NCBI GenBank assembly: GCA_905236925.1
Contig: CAJOQS010000151.1
Location: 1-7,238, forward strand
From: an uncultured Lachnospiraceae bacterium
GTDB taxonomy: Bacteria; Bacillota; Clostridia; Lachnospirales; Lachnospiraceae
Direction: 5' to 3'
Length of the DNA stretch: 7,238 bases
Shown here: in pieces, positions 6,988-7,238 of the stretch
How the letters are laid out: every line of letters begins with the position of its first letter
Numbering within the stretch: position 1 is the stretch's first letter
The notes under the pieces: generated by a model
What the model was told of the DNA's origin: nothing
Database searches by the model: none
Seen by the model: only the letters and a program-made list of their open reading frames with translations
Made by a program: the position numbers and the translations under genes

Positions 6988-7238
6988 ATGGGAAAAACAA
7001 CCGGTTTTCTTGAGTACGACAGGAAAGAAGGAAAAGTCAGGGAAGAAGCGGAAAGAGTGCTTGATTTTAAGGAGTTCCACGAGAGGCTTCCCCTTCCGGA
7101 GCAGAGGCTTCAGGCTGCAAGATGCATGAACTGCGGTGTTCCGTTCTGCCAGGCGGGCGTTATGCTCGCGGGCATGGCTTCGGGCTGCCCTCTTCACAAT
7201 CTTGTTCCCGAGGTGAATGAGCTGGTTTACCGCGGAAG
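6988..7238 (+). CDS. gltD: Glutamate synthase small (beta) subunit, N-terminal fragment (3' end outside window)
   Basis: Eighty-three codons are visible, starting MGKTTGFLEYDRKEGK. The GltD-type N-terminal iron-sulfur domain is clear: PLPEQRLQAARCMNCGVPFC has C46, C49 and C54, and SGCPLHNLVPE supplies C67, which fits the cysteine pattern for a low-potential 4Fe-4S cluster at the subunit interface. The rest of the protein, not seen here, should carry the FAD and NAD(P)H domains that feed electrons to GltB. The same N-terminal module occurs in related oxidoreductases such as the large subunit of NADH-dependent ferredoxin:NADP oxidoreductase, but its position directly after gltB makes GltD by far the best call. 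No frameshift is seen in the visible part. Confidence 0.95.
   Translation, partial: MGKTTGFLEYDRKEGKVREEAERVLDFKEFHERLPLPEQRLQAARCMNCGVPFCQAGVMLAGMASGCPLHNLVPEVNELVYRG

Noticed and set aside
5365..7197. Open reading frame of 610 codons on the - strand, antisense to gltB and gltD
   Set aside because: It lies wholly opposite two confidently identified genes, and its protein is rich in Arg, His and Ser without recognisable motifs. Codon bias of gltB explains the lack of stops.

Overview
The window is a nitrogen-assimilation cluster, with all genes on the + strand: the 3' end of a type III glutamine synthetase gene (glnN), a complete ammonium transporter gene with a P-II signalling domain fused to its end (amt), a complete glutamate synthase large-subunit gene (gltB), and the first 83 codons of the small-subunit gene (gltD). 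The type III glutamine synthetase, strong purine-rich ribosome binding sites, a consensus vegetative (sigma-A-like) promoter, intrinsic terminators and an ANTAR-type leader together suggest a Clostridia member of the Firmicutes, perhaps a gut or rumen Lachnospiraceae relative with moderate to high GC. The taxonomic call is an inference from gene content and style; no marker gene settles it.

Layout: 1-109 is the glnN tail. 110-484 is non-coding but rich in RNA structure. It holds a long, strongly base-paired element (119-263), then a leader (about 279-460) with two hexaloop hairpins, the second overlapping a strong intrinsic terminator just before the amt ribosome binding site. 485-2257 is amt. 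2258-2409 holds a consensus promoter followed within about 10 bases of its expected start by an intrinsic terminator. 2410-6969 is gltB. After an 18-base gap, gltD runs off the end of the window from 6988.

The genes form one pathway: Amt brings in ammonium, glutamine synthetase fixes it on glutamate, and GltBD turns glutamine plus 2-oxoglutarate into two glutamates. The P-II domain, a sensor of ATP/ADP and 2-oxoglutarate, is tethered to the channel it would normally bind as a separate protein.

The parts most worth a second look are (1) the leader before amt, whose paired hairpins have A1/G4 hexaloops like the RNA targets of ANTAR antiterminator proteins; (2) the unassigned 145-base structured RNA between glnN and amt; (3) the Amt-PII fusion, whose T-loop lacks the uridylylated tyrosine; and (4) the promoter-plus-terminator arrangement before gltB. 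None of the protein families is new. The regulatory RNA is where undescribed biology is most likely.
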